Shown here piece after piece: positions 1 to 8,506 of a stretch of 39,913 nt of DNA. The notes below the pieces were generated by a model that saw only the letters and a list, made by a program, of their open reading frames with translations, did no database searches and was not told where the DNA came from. Positions within the stretch are counted from its first letter, which is position 1. Each line of letters begins with the position of its first letter. This DNA is from Clostridiales bacterium (lineage in GTDB: Bacteria > Bacillota > DSM-16504 > Desulfitibacterales > JAICDB01). The stretch covers positions 1-39,913 of the forward strand of contig JAICDB010000008.1 in NCBI GenBank assembly GCA_020063565.1. The letters run 5' to 3'. A program made the position numbers and the translations under genes.

Positions 1-96
<96 letters not shown>

Positions 97-233
97 TTGG
101 TATCTCTTTATTAAAAGAGATTATTAACTAAAGTTTGACTTTGACATTGTCCTTTAACGGACGCCAAACATCAGGCGTTACACTGTTCAGTTTTCAAAGA
201 TCAGCTTTTATTCGGTCGCTGTTTCAAGCGACA
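97..233 (-). promoter_or_regulatory. rRNA leader with boxA-like element and processing hairpins
   Basis: This is the transcribed spacer between promoter P2 and the 16S 5' end. On the minus strand it carries TGATCTTTGAAAACTGAAC (complement of about 186-204), the typical Firmicutes boxA-type antitermination sequence. It has three short stems: GTCGCT/AGCGAC (215-232), ACGCC/GGCGT (about 163-180) and ATCTCTTT/AAAGAGAT (102-121) just before the mature 5' end. Their role in RNA processing is inferred. Confidence 0.6.
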
Positions 234-239
234 TTTATT

Positions 240-268
240 AATATATCATCTTTCTTTCCTGCTGTCAA
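240..268 (-). promoter_or_regulatory. rRNA promoter P2 (sigma-A)
   Basis: On the minus strand a perfect -35 TTGACA (263-268) and a -10 TATATT (240-245) are separated by exactly 17 bp. Transcription would start near 233, about 138 nt before the 16S 5' end, which is normal for a Firmicutes rRNA operon. Confidence 0.85.
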
Positions 269-368
269 TAGTAATTTATTCCAGATAATTATTTTTTTCT
301 TTCAGTGACAGTTTTAAAAGAATTGTTTTTCCTGCCACCACAATGTCTCTTTTGAAGCGGCAAAAAGT

Positions 369-397
369 ATCATACCAAATATCAAGGAATAAATCAA
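369..397 (-). promoter_or_regulatory. rRNA promoter P1 (sigma-A, extended -10)
   Basis: On the minus strand -35 TTGATT (392-397) and -10 TATGAT (369-374) have a 17 bp spacer, with TGG directly before the -10 giving an extended -10. It lies about 130 bp upstream of P2, forming the tandem promoter pair usual for Firmicutes rRNA operons. It sits just downstream of the ferredoxin gene. Confidence 0.65.
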
Positions 398-420
398 TAG
401 GTATTTATTGTAAATTAAAT

Positions 421-684
421 TTATTGTGCTTTTTCCTTATTAACCTTTTCTATATATATTGCACAATCAGGACATACCAATTGACACATTTTGCAGGCAA
501 TGCAAGGTTTGCCGTGCCCGGGTTCTACTGTCGGTGTGCCGAAAACACCTAGTTTGTCAGACCAGCCTATGGTATCAACAGGGCACTTTTCTATACAGAG
601 TCCACAGCCTTTACAGAGACCGGGAAAAAGATGAAAGATGCCTTTTCCATCCTGGTATGTAACAGCTTTAAATTCTACACCCAT
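421..684 (-). CDS. korD: 2x[4Fe-4S] ferredoxin subunit of 2-oxoacid:ferredoxin oxidoreductase
   Basis: An 87-residue protein with two cysteine clusters, CKGCGLCIEKCP (about residues 24-35) and CIACKMCQLVCP (about 61-72), each able to bind one [4Fe-4S] centre. It is the delta/ferredoxin-type subunit that carries electrons out of the thiamine-diphosphate (TPP) active site to free ferredoxin in the cytoplasm. It is the last gene of a five-gene minus-strand operon, 24 bp after the gamma subunit. AAAGGAGG lies 7-8 bp before the ATG, which fixes the start. Family assignment is firm; the substrate of the complex (2-oxoglutarate or a branched 2-oxoacid) is not readable from this subunit. Confidence 0.88.
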   Translation of the reverse strand: MGVEFKAVTYQDGKGIFHLFPGLCKGCGLCIEKCPVDTIGWSDKLGVFGTPTVEPGHGKPCIACKMCQLVCPDCAIYIEKVNKEKAQ

Positions 685-708
685 CAGTTTTTCCTCCTTT
701 AGGTTAAG

Positions 709-1275
709 CTACATTACTTCCTTAACTATTTCCATACCTCGCTGCAGCGCTTTAAAGTTCATTTCTCTTAGCTCCGGATTTTGCTCAAATTTATAACCTA
801 ATTTACTTTCCAAAGCTTCCTTAGCTTTTTCTTCAGTAACTACACCAGTAGCTCCTATTACTGCTCCCATTACAACAACATTAAATACCCTGGGGTGCAA
901 TTCTTCTTTTGCCACTTTAATGGCGGGTAGAGCCACTACCTTTTTGCTGTTTTTAGGTAAATCCTCTTCAACATCTTCAATATTATCGTCATAAAAGAAA
1001 AGTGTTTCTTGATCACAGTACATTGTTGTCCGCCGTACAGCTCTGTCACTTAATGCCACAACAATATCTGCCGTTTTAAATTTAGGAGAACCAATTTTTT
1101 CATCATCTATTTGCACAAAGGCAACCGAAACACCGCCCCTTTGTTCAACACCAAAGTTAGGTATATATAATGCTTCTTTGCCCATTGCATAGGCAGCTTC
1201 GGTTAAAATCATGGCTACTGATTGTACTCCCTGACCGCCTTCACCTGCTAAAGCAATCTTAACTCCCTTTGCCAA
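709..1275 (-). CDS. korC: 2-oxoacid:ferredoxin oxidoreductase, gamma subunit
   Basis: A 188-residue member of the catalytic-domain family of pyruvate/ketoisovalerate oxidoreductases (gamma subunit). The N-terminus has the typical GEGGQGVQS loop (about residues 11-19), then PNFGVEQRGG and ADIVVALSDRA. The start codon is TTG at 1275, preceded by GGAGGG in the end of the beta-subunit gene. The beta stop and the gamma start are 2 bp apart, so translational coupling is likely. It works as part of the alpha-beta-gamma-delta complex that oxidatively decarboxylates a 2-oxoacid to the acyl-CoA, reducing ferredoxin. Confidence 0.88.
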   Translation of the reverse strand: MAKGVKIALAGEGGQGVQSVAMILTEAAYAMGKEALYIPNFGVEQRGGVSVAFVQIDDEKIGSPKFKTADIVVALSDRAVRRTTMYCDQETLFFYDDNIEDVEEDLPKNSKKVVALPAIKVAKEELHPRVFNVVVMGAVIGATGVVTEEKAKEALESKLGYKFEQNPELREMNFKALQRGMEIVKEVM

Positions 1276-1277
1276 TT

Positions 1278-2030
1278 CTAACCCTCCTTTTTCTCTCCTG
1301 GTACTTTGATTTCTCCGACTTTAAAGTATGTCGCCATATCTTTCTCTACAAACTTCCAGGTATCTTCCGCATTTGTTCTCCAGTTAGTCGGACATAAGGA
1401 TAATGCTTCTACAAATGCAAACCCTCTACCCTCCATTACATTTTGAATTGCTTTTTTTATGAATTTTTTAAGCTGTCTCACATTACCTACAGTCCCACGG
1501 GCGACATAAGCATTTTCTCCACTAATGGCAGCTACCATTTCAGGTCCTTGTACGGGTGGACCGGTTAGTTCAGTATCTCTACCATAGGGTGAGGTTTCTG
1601 TCTTTTGACCTGGAAGTGTTGTAGGAGCCATTTGACCGCCTGTCATTCCATACTGGGTATTGTTCGCTAAAAGAACAAATACTTTTTCATCTCTGGCAGC
1701 GGAATTTACCAGGTGCTGAGAGCCAATAGCATACCCTCCACCATCGCCCATATAGGCAATTCCAATTACATTTTCATTTGCTCTTCTTAAGCCCACAATA
1801 ACAGGTGTAGTACGCCCGTGATGGGTTTGGATAGTATCTACATTAAAGAAATCCCACGCAAGTAATGAACAGCCTATATCACAGCCGAATACTGTTCTAT
1901 CCGCTATATTCAACTCATCTATTACTTCCCCTAATGCCTTTAAAATTAGAGGATGTCCGCAACCGGGACAAAATTTATGGGGTTTTGTTTCTGAACGCCA
2001 ACTTTTTGGCATCTGTGGTTGTACTGACAT
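1278..2030 (-). CDS. korB: 2-oxoacid:ferredoxin oxidoreductase, beta (TPP-binding) subunit
   Basis: A 250-residue TPP-binding subunit. CPGCGHP near the N-terminus is the usual beta-subunit motif. The TPP/Mg signature is GDGGGYAIG followed about 25 residues later by LLANNTQYGMTGGQ. An upstream in-frame GTG at 2051 overlaps the alpha stop codon, but GGGAGG lies 8 bp before the ATG at 2030, so I choose the start MSVQPQMPKSW. With the alpha subunit it forms the active site. Its size and motifs fit 2-oxoglutarate (Kor) or 2-ketoisovalerate (Vor) type enzymes; the exact substrate is inferred only. Confidence 0.9.
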   Translation of the reverse strand: MSVQPQMPKSWRSETKPHKFCPGCGHPLILKALGEVIDELNIADRTVFGCDIGCSLLAWDFFNVDTIQTHHGRTTPVIVGLRRANENVIGIAYMGDGGGYAIGSQHLVNSAARDEKVFVLLANNTQYGMTGGQMAPTTLPGQKTETSPYGRDTELTGPPVQGPEMVAAISGENAYVARGTVGNVRQLKKFIKKAIQNVMEGRGFAFVEALSLCPTNWRTNAEDTWKFVEKDMATYFKVGEIKVPGEKKEG

Positions 2031-2050
2031 TTCCACGCCTCCCTTAAGCA

Positions 2051-3133
2051 CTATAGATATTTCTTTGTTTCTTGAACTACTTCTTCAATTGTTATACCTT
2101 CTCCGGGTCTAAAATACTGTGCAATTGGAGTTGAACAGCCATATAAATGGGATTTAACAAGCTTATCCAGCTGGCCATAAGCGGATTCTATAACTATTAC
2201 CTGTTTAGCAGCTTTCGCCCTTTCTAAAAGTTCTTTTTCCGGGAATGGACGCAGTGTTACAGGTTTAAAATGCCCCACTTTTTTACCATCCTGACGTAAT
2301 TCTTTTACGGCACCCTTTGCAGCACGAGATACAACTCCGTGGGCTACAAGGAGTACATCTGCATCATCACACTCATATTCCTCATACTCAATTATCTCAG
2401 GTGCAATTTTTTCATATTCCCTGGCATGATCCATTATCACTTCATAGAGTTCTTCTTCCATATTGTAGGTATTTCTTAAATGTGCAGGATCCCTATTTTC
2501 ACCCGGTACCCCACCTTTAACTACATAGGGTTCTGCCCTAACCATCTCAATATTTCTTGCTTCAGGATCATAAATTGATAGTGATTCACGCATTTTTGAC
2601 TGGTAACCGTCACCAAGCACAAAAGTTGGAAAACGGTATTTCCAGGCAGTATTAAATGCTTTGATTGTGTAATCAAACAGCTCCTGGTGGGTTGCAGTCG
2701 AATAGACAATTCTAAAGCCCTCACCGTTACCACCGTAGCAGGTCATGGTGGTTTCCTGCTGTGAATAAATTACAGTTGCTGTAGAAGGGCCTCCCCTCTG
2801 GCAAACAATTAATACTGTCGGGATGCGCATCATCTCCGCCATTGACATAGGTTCCTGCATTAAGGTATTTCCGGGGCCTGCAGTGGCAGTGAAAGCCCTT
2901 TTACCCGCCAGGACACCACCCGTACATGTAAAACCTGCAGAGATTTCATCTTCTGTCTGCAGAAACTTTCTCCCGTACTTGGGAGCCATTCTGGTCCAAT
3001 AATGCATAATTTCATTTTGGGGAGTTATTGGATAGCCATACATTATTTCGGCCCCTGCAGCTAAAGCAGCCCAGGCAACTACTTCGTTACCTGTCATAAA
3101 TACCTTTTTTTCTCCTTCAATAGGTTTTGTCAC
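2051..3133 (-). CDS. korA: 2-oxoacid:ferredoxin oxidoreductase, alpha subunit
   Basis: A 360-residue alpha subunit with the pyrimidine-binding domain first (GNEVVAWAALAAGAEIMYGYP, then ITPQNEI and QTEDEISAG, where the Glu assists TPP activation) and a transketolase C-terminal-like domain second (about residues 250-350, VLLVAHGVVSRAAKGAV). The start is GTG at 3133 with CAGGAGGTG about 9 bp upstream. The gene ends within 1 bp of an alternative beta start, so alpha and beta are coupled. In anaerobes such enzymes make succinyl-CoA or branched acyl-CoA and reduced ferredoxin, or run in reverse for biosynthesis. Confidence 0.9.
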   Translation of the reverse strand: MTKPIEGEKKVFMTGNEVVAWAALAAGAEIMYGYPITPQNEIMHYWTRMAPKYGRKFLQTEDEISAGFTCTGGVLAGKRAFTATAGPGNTLMQEPMSMAEMMRIPTVLIVCQRGGPSTATVIYSQQETTMTCYGGNGEGFRIVYSTATHQELFDYTIKAFNTAWKYRFPTFVLGDGYQSKMRESLSIYDPEARNIEMVRAEPYVVKGGVPGENRDPAHLRNTYNMEEELYEVIMDHAREYEKIAPEIIEYEEYECDDADVLLVAHGVVSRAAKGAVKELRQDGKKVGHFKPVTLRPFPEKELLERAKAAKQVIVIESAYGQLDKLVKSHLYGCSTPIAQYFRPGEGITIEEVVQETKKYL

Positions 3134-3164
3134 TAAAACGCACCTCCTGAAACTCCTTTATTGA

Positions 3165-3830
3165 TTACCAAAACGTCTGGGGCATATATCGATCAATATA
3201 GCGTACGGGATTACCGCAGATATCACTTACCCCCAGTTCACCCTGCAACCTTTTTTCTGCTGTTGTATGTATTACAGGCAAATTTAATTCTTTTGCGGCT
3301 GCTGTTACTACCCTGGCTCCTTCTTGAATTGTTTTCACATCTGTATCATCACCAACATGGGTATTATTTATTAATCCGTCTACATTCCCCAGTTTTTGAA
3401 CATAATCTACAATATCCCGGACGGTAGCAGTTGCCGGTCTTGCAATGTTTACCACTACATATATTTTTAAATGGGGATTATCTTGAAAACCTTCCAATAA
3501 ATTTAAAACTTTAGCACCTTCTACTCCGTAGCCAATATCCAGAATTATATTTCCTTCTTTCTTTAACACCCAGCGCATTTCAGGCTTGAGCACAGAGCCG
3601 GCCTCTCCCAATCCCATAACTTGCTGTGTTTCCCATGCTATTACTTCTATGTTTTTTTCCTCGAGTAGTTTTTTTATCGGCCGTAATGTATAAAAGGGTT
3701 CCACCAGGTCTAAATCAGCTAATACTACCTTTTCGCCTTCCCGAGCTAACTCCAGGGCACGATTTACCGCATTTTCACTTTTTCCGCTTGCATACTCTCC
3801 GATATATGCTTCAACTACTCTCTTTTGCAT
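3165..3830 (-). CDS. P-loop ATPase (ParA/MinD-like) at the head of the oxidoreductase operon
   Basis: A 221-residue protein with a Walker A GEYASGKS at residues 11-18 (GX4GKS), a ParA/MinD-like VVLADLDLVEPF around residues 35-46, and a Walker B-like IILDIGYG around 96-103. This places it in the SIMIBI class of nucleotide-binding proteins, but it lacks the second-lysine KGG signature of true MinD/ParA. It has no membrane segment and no Cys pair. It is 31 bp upstream of the alpha subunit and probably co-transcribed. A role in cofactor or Fe-S handling for the oxidoreductase is possible but not demonstrated by sequence. I do not recognise a named gene. Confidence 0.7.
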   Translation of the reverse strand: MQKRVVEAYIGEYASGKSENAVNRALELAREGEKVVLADLDLVEPFYTLRPIKKLLEEKNIEVIAWETQQVMGLGEAGSVLKPEMRWVLKKEGNIILDIGYGVEGAKVLNLLEGFQDNPHLKIYVVVNIARPATATVRDIVDYVQKLGNVDGLINNTHVGDDTDVKTIQEGARVVTAAAKELNLPVIHTTAEKRLQGELGVSDICGNPVRYIDRYMPQTFW

Positions 3831-3910
3831 AAAACAACTTCCTTAATTCAGAAATTGAGTGAAACATTGTTAGTATTCTACAGGTGCGTTAAATACATAC
3901 TTAAAATAAC

Positions 3911-3952
3911 TAAAAAATTACATAAACTCCGCAATTGTTTGCGGAGTTTATG
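3911..3952 (-). terminator. Rho-independent terminator of the sigma-54 activator gene
   Basis: A perfect 12-bp stem, CATAAACTCCGC/GCGGAGTTTATG (3921-3952) with an 8-nt loop, follows the stop codon of the activator. On the minus strand it is followed by TAATTTTTTAG. It separates the activator from the oxidoreductase operon. Confidence 0.85.
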
Positions 3953-3959
3953 GTTAAAA

Positions 3960-5663
3960 TTATTTTATTGAATTTGAAGTAATTTTAAATTTTTTCATCC
4001 TGTATTGTAACGCCTGGCGAAAAATACCCAGTTCTTCTGCAGTTTTTGAAATGTTGCCCTGATTTTTATGGAGTGTATCAACAATTATTTGTTTTTCTAT
4101 CTCCTGTAAGATATCATTGAGCTTTCCTGATTTTTTGATATTTGCTTGATAGTGGCGACTTTGCCCAAGTTTTTGTCGCAGATACAAAGGAACATTCTTT
4201 ATATCCAAAACCTTATCATGGGCATCAACCATATTCATGGCACTTTCAATTACATGCTGGAGTTCCCTGATATTGCCCGGCCAGTGATGCCGTACAAAAA
4301 GGTCTTGCAGGTCAGAAGAAATCATTTCCACTGAAGTACCGAATTGCTTATTGTACTTTTCAATAAAATGTTGTGATAGCAACTTAATATCTTCAGTTCT
4401 TTCCCTGAGGGGCGGAATGTATAATGTAACTGCAGCAAGTCGGTAGTATAAATCCTGCCTAATTTCCTGCTCCTTAATGGCAACTGCTGGTTCTTTATTA
4501 GTTGAACTGATGACTCGGCAATTAACTTTAATTTGGTTAAAGCCACCAATTCTTCTAAAAGATTTTTCTTGAATCACCCTTAAAAGCTTTGCCTGAAGAT
4601 GCATTCCCATGGAATTGATCTCATCTAAGAACAGTGTTCCGTTTTCTGCCTGTTCGAATAAACCCGGCGCATCAACAGCTCCGGTAAAAGCGCCTTTAAC
4701 CGTACCAAAAAGTAAACTTTCTAAAAGACTTTCTGGAATTGCTGCACAGTTAATTGCTATAAAAGGGCCTTCCAGGAAAGTACTGGCATTATGGATACTT
4801 TGAGCAAATAGCTCTTTTCCCGTTCCCGTTTCTCCATAAATTAAAACAGAAGATTCATTGCGGGCAATTTTTTTAGCCGTTTCTTTTACCTGTTTTATGG
4901 CAGCACTTTCTCCGATAATGTCATCAAAAGTATAGTGAGCTTGATCGTTTTTCTCCTCGTTATTCTGTTCATCCGCCAAACGTCTTTGTAATTCGGCAGT
5001 TTTAACCAGAAATTCTTTCATTTTGGTAACATCTCTATTAACCGAATAAACTCCCGCTATTCGCCCATTTTCATAATAAGGATACGTGCTTGCTATGAGG
5101 TCAATTTTTTTACCATCATTTGTATGATACTGATGATATTGTTCAACTATCGGCATACCTGTTCTCAGCACATTCAATTGAGTACTATTTTCTTCATCAA
5201 CATCATAAACATCAGTTATCTTTTTACCTACTACTTCTTCTTTATTTAATCCTTCAAATTTTGAACAGGCTTCATTATATAAAATCGTTATACCGTCCGT
5301 ATTTGTTAGGTGAACACCTTCATGAATAGAATCAAATACCGTTCTTAACCACTTGTTTTCACTTTCCAGGGAGCGTATTGTAGTTATATCTTCTAAAGTT
5401 ATAAGGGCCAGATCCCCCTGTCTTTTTGACTCTACACGAAATGTTTTATTATTTAATTGTAATCTATCCTTTAATTTATTATTTTCATACAATTGAGGGC
5501 ATATCTCTTTCAGGTCGATGAATTGAAAATCATCGATTTGCAACAATTTTTTAGCGAAATTATTTATAAATAAAGCTTTATTGTCCGCATCTAAAACAAT
5601 TATTCCTACCGAAAGAAGATTAAGAATTTTTCTGATTTGCTCAAATGCTAATTTTGTACTCAC
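3960..5663 (-). CDS. PAS-containing sigma-54-dependent transcriptional activator (Fis type)
   Basis: A 567-residue enhancer-binding protein. Order of domains: PAS-like (about 1-95), second PAS (about 105-215, [16 protein letters not shown]...), short coiled linker, AAA+ domain (about 245-475) with Walker A GETGTGKE, sigma-54 contact loop GAFTGA, Walker B GTLFLDEI and R-finger region, then a C-terminal Fis-type helix-turn-helix ([20 protein letters not shown]). No receiver domain, so it probably senses a small ligand through PAS, as in RocR-like activators. Start is GTG at 5663 with GAGGTG upstream. It sits directly downstream of the methyltransferase operon, whose promoter and the transporter promoter are both -24/-12 type, so it is the likely local regulator. 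The usual ESELFGHEKGAFTGA is here [15 protein letters not shown]. Confidence 0.92.
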   Translation of the reverse strand: MSTKLAFEQIRKILNLLSVGIIVLDADNKALFINNFAKKLLQIDDFQFIDLKEICPQLYENNKLKDRLQLNNKTFRVESKRQGDLALITLEDITTIRSLESENKWLRTVFDSIHEGVHLTNTDGITILYNEACSKFEGLNKEEVVGKKITDVYDVDEENSTQLNVLRTGMPIVEQYHQYHTNDGKKIDLIASTYPYYENGRIAGVYSVNRDVTKMKEFLVKTAELQRRLADEQNNEEKNDQAHYTFDDIIGESAAIKQVKETAKKIARNESSVLIYGETGTGKELFAQSIHNASTFLEGPFIAINCAAIPESLLESLLFGTVKGAFTGAVDAPGLFEQAENGTLFLDEINSMGMHLQAKLLRVIQEKSFRRIGGFNQIKVNCRVISSTNKEPAVAIKEQEIRQDLYYRLAAVTLYIPPLRERTEDIKLLSQHFIEKYNKQFGTSVEMISSDLQDLFVRHHWPGNIRELQHVIESAMNMVDAHDKVLDIKNVPLYLRQKLGQSRHYQANIKKSGKLNDILQEIEKQIIVDTLHKNQGNISKTAEELGIFRQALQYRMKKFKITSNSIK

Positions 5664-5784
5664 TGTTTCACCTCGCAGACAGCTTGTACGAATTTATCTC
5701 TTACTAAAAAGAGTAACATTCTTCTTGCCATCTGTAAATGGTTTTCAAGGTTTTTGGTATATATGTAAATATATCATAATTAAC

Positions 5785-5820
5785 AACAAAAAAGCAGCTA
5801 GTAATACTATTCCAGCTGCT
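5785..5820 (-). terminator. Rho-independent terminator of the methyltransferase operon
   Basis: On the minus strand AGCAGCT...AGCTGCT (7-bp stem, 5793-5799 with 5814-5820) is followed by TTTTTTGTTG. It follows the stop codon of the downstream MttB-family gene and precedes the activator gene. I found no convincing sigma-A or -24/-12 promoter for the activator in 5664-5790. Confidence 0.8.
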
Positions 5821-5853
5821 ATAAAGTGAAACTTCTATCAGTGGGATTTTTCT

Positions 5854-7230
5854 TTAAACATATTTTTGTAGTTCCCTGGCAACATCCTGGGATAGTTCAG
5901 GAGCAACAAACTCCTCTAAACGTTTTTTCCATTTTTCACATGCCGCCTGCTGAAGATACTTATTTTTCTTTTCCCAACCTGTTAAATTTGATCTATCTGA
6001 TACCGGCGGTTGGTAAAATTCGCTTCTAAAACTTTTGAGGGTTTCAGGTTTATCGAGAAAATGACCGGATGCACCAACTTCCCCAATCTTATTTACAGCG
6101 TCAGTTGGCAATTCACCTATACCTTTAAACATTCGTTTTATCCGCCCGCATATTTCTTCATCTATAATCCATTTTTCGTAGCTGACAGTCAGAAAGGATT
6201 CCATCACGCCGGGAGTTTGCAATACAAAATCTACTTTATTAGCAAAGGTAAATAGAAGATTCGTTGCTGCTTCAATTCCCGCCTGAGTATCAAGCTCTTT
6301 TGCGTCTGTTAATCCTCCTCCGCTCCTGTAAGGAATGCCATAATATCTGGCAAGTTGGCCGGCTGCCGCGGAGATTAAAGCATATTCAGGCGCACCAATG
6401 CAAAGGTTCATAGTTAACATATCCGTAATTGTAGAAGTATTGCCATAAACTACGGGAACACCAGGATTTATTAGTTGCGCCAGAACAATACCTGCCAAAA
6501 CTTCAGCATTATCCTGAACTACTGTAGAGATTAGTGAAACAGGAGATGTGAAGCCTGCCATAGAAGCACAAGCTATTATTAAGGGCTGATTTTTTTCAGC
6601 ATATACCCATAGTGAATCCAGCATATTTTTTTCCCATAACATTGGAGAATTTGTGCTGAATACACCTATCAGGTATTGTTCACCGGTTACCCCTGTGGCT
6701 ATCCTAGCCATTTCCAAACAGTCTTCAGATACTTTTTTACTTAAAGATATTCCTATCATAGGTTTATCGCTCAACCTGATAGTTTCTAGCATTGCCTGCT
6801 GAGCAGAAAATTGCTTTGAATATACATTTCCTGCACAAACTGCCTCAATATCTGTGCTGGATTGAGTTAGCGCTAGTATATCCCGTAATTCCTGCAGGCC
6901 CACGGCCCTACGACCCTTTTCAAGATCGTAAGCATATATTGCACCGCCTCCAGGGCCCAGAACGGGAATTTTTTGGCCGCCAATAGTAATTTTATTTTTG
7001 GGATTACGTCCTACAACTGAAAATGAAGCAGGCACATTTCTTAATGCATCTTCTACCAGATTTCTCGGGATTTTAACAGTTTCACCTTCTACTTTAGCTC
7101 CATGCTTTTTTAATAATTCTCTGGAGGGTGCATGTTGCATTACTATCCCGTATCTATTCAGGAGATCCAGAGTAGCTTCATGAACTGATTCCAGTTGCTC
7201 CTTTGTTAATGCTTCCACTGAGAATAGCAA
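5854..7230 (-). CDS. MttB-family (COG5598) corrinoid methyltransferase, non-pyrrolysine, paralogue 1
   Basis: A 458-residue member of the trimethylamine methyltransferase superfamily. It contains the family block GGGLTDAK at about residues 304-311, followed by DTQAG. There is no in-frame amber codon, so this is a non-pyrrolysine homologue, the group that includes the glycine betaine methyltransferase MtgB and relatives acting on proline betaine and carnitine. Known members move a methyl group from a quaternary amine to a corrinoid protein. No corrinoid protein or reductive activator is encoded here, so these must be elsewhere. Start is TTG at 7230 with AAGGAG 8 bp upstream. It is the third gene of the sigma-54 operon, 74 bp after the PLP enzyme. 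The substrate cannot be read from sequence. Confidence 0.85.
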   Translation of the reverse strand: MLFSVEALTKEQLESVHEATLDLLNRYGIVMQHAPSRELLKKHGAKVEGETVKIPRNLVEDALRNVPASFSVVGRNPKNKITIGGQKIPVLGPGGGAIYAYDLEKGRRAVGLQELRDILALTQSSTDIEAVCAGNVYSKQFSAQQAMLETIRLSDKPMIGISLSKKVSEDCLEMARIATGVTGEQYLIGVFSTNSPMLWEKNMLDSLWVYAEKNQPLIIACASMAGFTSPVSLISTVVQDNAEVLAGIVLAQLINPGVPVVYGNTSTITDMLTMNLCIGAPEYALISAAAGQLARYYGIPYRSGGGLTDAKELDTQAGIEAATNLLFTFANKVDFVLQTPGVMESFLTVSYEKWIIDEEICGRIKRMFKGIGELPTDAVNKIGEVGASGHFLDKPETLKSFRSEFYQPPVSDRSNLTGWEKKNKYLQQAACEKWKKRLEEFVAPELSQDVARELQKYV

Positions 7231-7304
7231 GTTACCAACTCCTTATCTGCTACTTACGGTATTCCAACTCTCCTGCTTAGCCTGTTTAAAATTTTTCCAT
7301 TAAT

Positions 7305-8489
7305 CTATATCTTCTCAAATGCTTGCTCCAAATCAGCTATCAGATCTTCGGGATCTTCAATACCAACAGACATCCTGACCAGTCCATCGGTAATACCTGT
7401 TTTAATCCTTTCTTCTCTGGGTACATACCAGTGGGTCATGGAAGCCGGATGTTGAATAAGGGTATCAACATCACCCAGGCTTACAGCCAAGCGGCATAGT
7501 TTCAGGTTATTCATAACAGTTTCCCCGGCCTCCAAGCCGCCTTTCAGTTCAAAACAAACCATTCCTCCAAAATCGTTCATCTGACGTTTGGCAAGTTCAT
7601 GCTGCGGGTGGGAAGCTAGGCCGGGATAAAATACATTTTCTACTTTTGGATGTTCTTCCAGGAACCTAGCTATCTTCATTGCATTTGAACATATCTTCTT
7701 CATTCGTACTTCCAGGGTCCTTAGCCCCCTGATAATAAGATAAGCATCAAAAGGACCGATAACTCCTCCCATGTTTTTCAAGGTGTCATCTCTTACAGTA
7801 TTCATCATCTGCTTTGTCCCTACTAAAATTCCACCCATAACATCACCGTGACCACCAAAATATTTGGTAGCACTGTGAATAACCACATCTATCCCCATTT
7901 CCAAAGGTCTTTGAATATACGGAGTAGCAAAGGTACTGTCCACAGCTGTCAAGATGTTCTGCTCTTTAGCAATTTTTGCAATACCTCTGATATCGGTTAA
8001 CCTGACAGTAGGGTTTGCAGGAGTTTCAAAATAAATTATTTTTGTGTTGGTGCGGATAGCTTTTTCAACATTTTTCACATCTGAAGTATCTACGAATGTT
8101 GTTTCCACACCAAACTTCCTGAGCAAATTGTCAAAAAGGTAGTGAGTAGCACTGTAACAGGTATCGCTAACAACTGCATGATCACCCTGCTGCAAGACTG
8201 AAAACAACAAACTGCTTATAGCTGCCACACCTGTTGAAAAAGCCAGTGCAGCTTCGCCTCCTTCAATTAGTGCAACTTTTTCCTCAAGCACGCTTTGAGT
8301 TGGGCTTCCCAAACGTGTATAGCAATAACCATTATCTATACTTTCGCATTTTCTAGCTCCATCCTGTACATTTTCAAATACAAAATTGCTCGTTTGATAA
8401 ATTGGCGTAGCAATGGCACCCGTTGTAGGGCAGGGGTTAAGTCCTGCCCTACAGGCCAAAGTTCCAAATCCTTGCTTTTTCTCTGCCAT
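7305..8489 (-). CDS. PLP-dependent Cys/Met metabolism enzyme, probably methionine gamma-lyase
   Basis: A 394-residue fold-type I PLP enzyme. The PLP lysine is K209 in SATKYFGGHGD. The phosphate-binding and active-site YTR is at residues 57-59 (YCYTRLGSPT), the PLP-stacking region SDTCYSATHYLF is at 108-119, and Asp184 lies in AVDSTFATP. Cys111 lies where methionine gamma-lyases carry their active-site cysteine, which favours L-methionine gamma-lyase (methionine to methanethiol, 2-oxobutyrate and ammonia). Cystathionine gamma-lyase or O-acylhomoserine sulfhydrylase remain possible. It lies between two MttB-family genes in a single operon, 18 bp after the first, which suggests that it processes a product of the demethylation. 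SD AAGGGGG precedes the ATG. Confidence 0.82.
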   Translation of the reverse strand: MAEKKQGFGTLACRAGLNPCPTTGAIATPIYQTSNFVFENVQDGARKCESIDNGYCYTRLGSPTQSVLEEKVALIEGGEAALAFSTGVAAISSLLFSVLQQGDHAVVSDTCYSATHYLFDNLLRKFGVETTFVDTSDVKNVEKAIRTNTKIIYFETPANPTVRLTDIRGIAKIAKEQNILTAVDSTFATPYIQRPLEMGIDVVIHSATKYFGGHGDVMGGILVGTKQMMNTVRDDTLKNMGGVIGPFDAYLIIRGLRTLEVRMKKICSNAMKIARFLEEHPKVENVFYPGLASHPQHELAKRQMNDFGGMVCFELKGGLEAGETVMNNLKLCRLAVSLGDVDTLIQHPASMTHWYVPREERIKTGITDGLVRMSVGIEDPEDLIADLEQAFEKI

Positions 8490-8506
8490 TTGTTATTCCC
8501 CCTTGC

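Noticed and set aside
5664..5790. TGGCA upstream of the activator gene as a third -24/-12 promoter
   Set aside because: The GC at the -12 position is missing and no GCAAT-N5-ATTGC dyad lies nearby.
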